Origin: Nitrospinota bacterium | GTDB taxonomy: Bacteria > Tectomicrobia > Entotheonellia > J063 | Reading direction: 5' to 3' | Length of the DNA stretch: 5,822 nt | Assembly (NCBI GenBank): GCA_003696125.1 | Contig: RFHZ01000851.1 | Span: forward strand, 1-5,822 | Shown: positions 5,224 through 5,822 of the stretch, piece after piece | How the letters are laid out: every line of letters begins with the position of its first letter | Position numbering within the stretch: position 1 is the first letter of the stretch | Translations under genes and position numbers: made by a program | The notes under the pieces: model-generated | The model's input: the letters and a program-made list of their open reading frames with translations, nothing else | The model's database searches: none | What the model was told of the DNA's origin: nothing

Positions 5224-5822
5224 TCAGGTCTCCGTTACCTGCCCCTCTGGATACGTCAGGTCATCACCCGGATCAAAGAGATCGATACGGGTACTGGCCT
5301 GGGGAGGGATGACAGGGGTGATCTCCTCAATCGCTTCCACCCGAAACAGATGGGAGAAATACCATACCTTCCCTTCCGGCTTGATCGGGAAGCGGACCGA
5401 TTTGATCACCTGCTCTACATAGACCCTATCCTCCGGGTACTCCATCGGGTAGTCAGAGAAACGGCGCTGGATCTCGGTAATCACAAACCCCATGCGGAGA
5501 ATGGCTTCCTGGATGCGCTTCCATTTCTTCAGGGAGCACTCCAGGGTGGTCAAGCCGACGTATCCCACGCCTCCGGCGCGGAGGGTGGCCGCACCACGGG
5601 CAAAAAAGGTCAGGAATCCGGAGAGGGTTTCCAGGGGCTCGGTCGAAAAGAGGTCACTCTGTTCCCGGAGTTCAGGGGGCAAGGGATCGGTCACGTTGTA
5701 AGGGATATACTCGATGGGGAGATCGTATTGCTGACGGCACCGGCAGAGAAATGCCCCGATGCGCTCATCAACTTCCAGGACCACGATCCGGGTGGGGAGT
5801 CGCGTGAGGGCCAGGGCCAGGC
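5224..5822 (-). CDS. bpsA: Branched-chain polyamine synthase, N4-bis(aminopropyl)spermidine synthase family (C-terminal part, 5' partial)
   Basis: The frame is open from the right edge of the window to TGA at 5224-5226, giving 198 visible residues; the N-terminus lies outside. A GTG at 5784 is not the start, because upstream codons read LALALTRLPTRI and continue the family pattern. Visible features of the BpsA family (Pfam DUF43 type) include the nucleotide-binding strand VVLEVDERI, PYNVTDPLPPEL, SDLFSTEPLETLSGF, the FFARGAATLRAGGVGYVGLT strand, ECSLKKWKRIQEAI, the FVITEIQRRFSDYP segment, and WYFSHLFRVE near the end. The known family transfers aminopropyl groups from decarboxylated S-adenosylmethionine to spermidine to form branched polyamines that stabilise nucleic acids at high temperature. 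The Asp-rich catalytic motif expected just upstream of the visible part is off the window. The TEPLET segment differs from the T-D-P-P form I remember in archaeal members. The C-terminal tail (about 150-186 from the GTG) is acidic and probably flexible, as in relatives. Confidence 0.85.
   Translation of the reverse strand, partial: LALALTRLPTRIVVLEVDERIGAFLCRCRQQYDLPIEYIPYNVTDPLPPELREQSDLFSTEPLETLSGFLTFFARGAATLRAGGVGYVGLTTLECSLKKWKRIQEAILRMGFVITEIQRRFSDYPMEYPEDRVYVEQVIKSVRFPIKPEGKVWYFSHLFRVEAIEEITPVIPPQASTRIDLFDPGDDLTYPEGQVTET

Overview
The window looks like chromosomal DNA from a bacterium, probably a thermophile. GC content is moderate to high by eye, genes are tightly packed, and Shine-Dalgarno sequences are strong and GGAGG-like. 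The clearest lifestyle hint is a branched-polyamine synthase (BpsA family) at the right edge, because long and branched polyamines are typical of thermophilic archaea and bacteria. I cannot assign a phylum. I see no tRNA, rRNA, insertion sequence, CRISPR array or phage gene.

Left part, plus strand (1-1145). The window opens inside a gene whose visible end joins the C-terminal helix of a GT4-type glycosyltransferase to a complete ManC-type cupin (type II phosphomannose isomerase-like domain). After 38 bases comes a small phasin-like coiled-coil protein. A sigma70-like promoter (TTGAGC, 17 bases, TATATT) then precedes a 78-residue coiled-coil protein of unknown function. A 144-base gap with several short inverted repeats follows.

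Middle, plus strand (1290-3693). Three co-directional genes with gaps of 20 and 35 bases look like one operon. They are an M20 zinc peptidase with all its metal and catalytic residues, an SDR-fold protein in which both the TGxxxGxG and the YxxxK signatures are replaced, and a 130-residue beta-rich protein of unknown function. This group meets the next gene tail to tail, with 50 bases between them and no clear terminator.

Right part, minus strand (3744-5822). A 364-residue soluble protein that I do not recognise lies downstream of the bpsA-like gene, which runs off the window. Between them lie 385 bases with no large gene. They hold a near-consensus minus-strand promoter (TTGACT, 17 bases, TATGAT) that would give the unknown gene a leader of about 325 bases. 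The leader contains hairpins, five copies of AGCCTG and an 11-codon upstream reading frame with its own ribosome-binding site, ending six bases before the first possible start of the main gene.

The strongest points for a second look are the glycosyltransferase-cupin fusion, the SDR that has lost its catalytic Tyr and Lys, and the unknown 364-residue gene with its long structured leader. I do not see a multi-gene system that I can call new with confidence.
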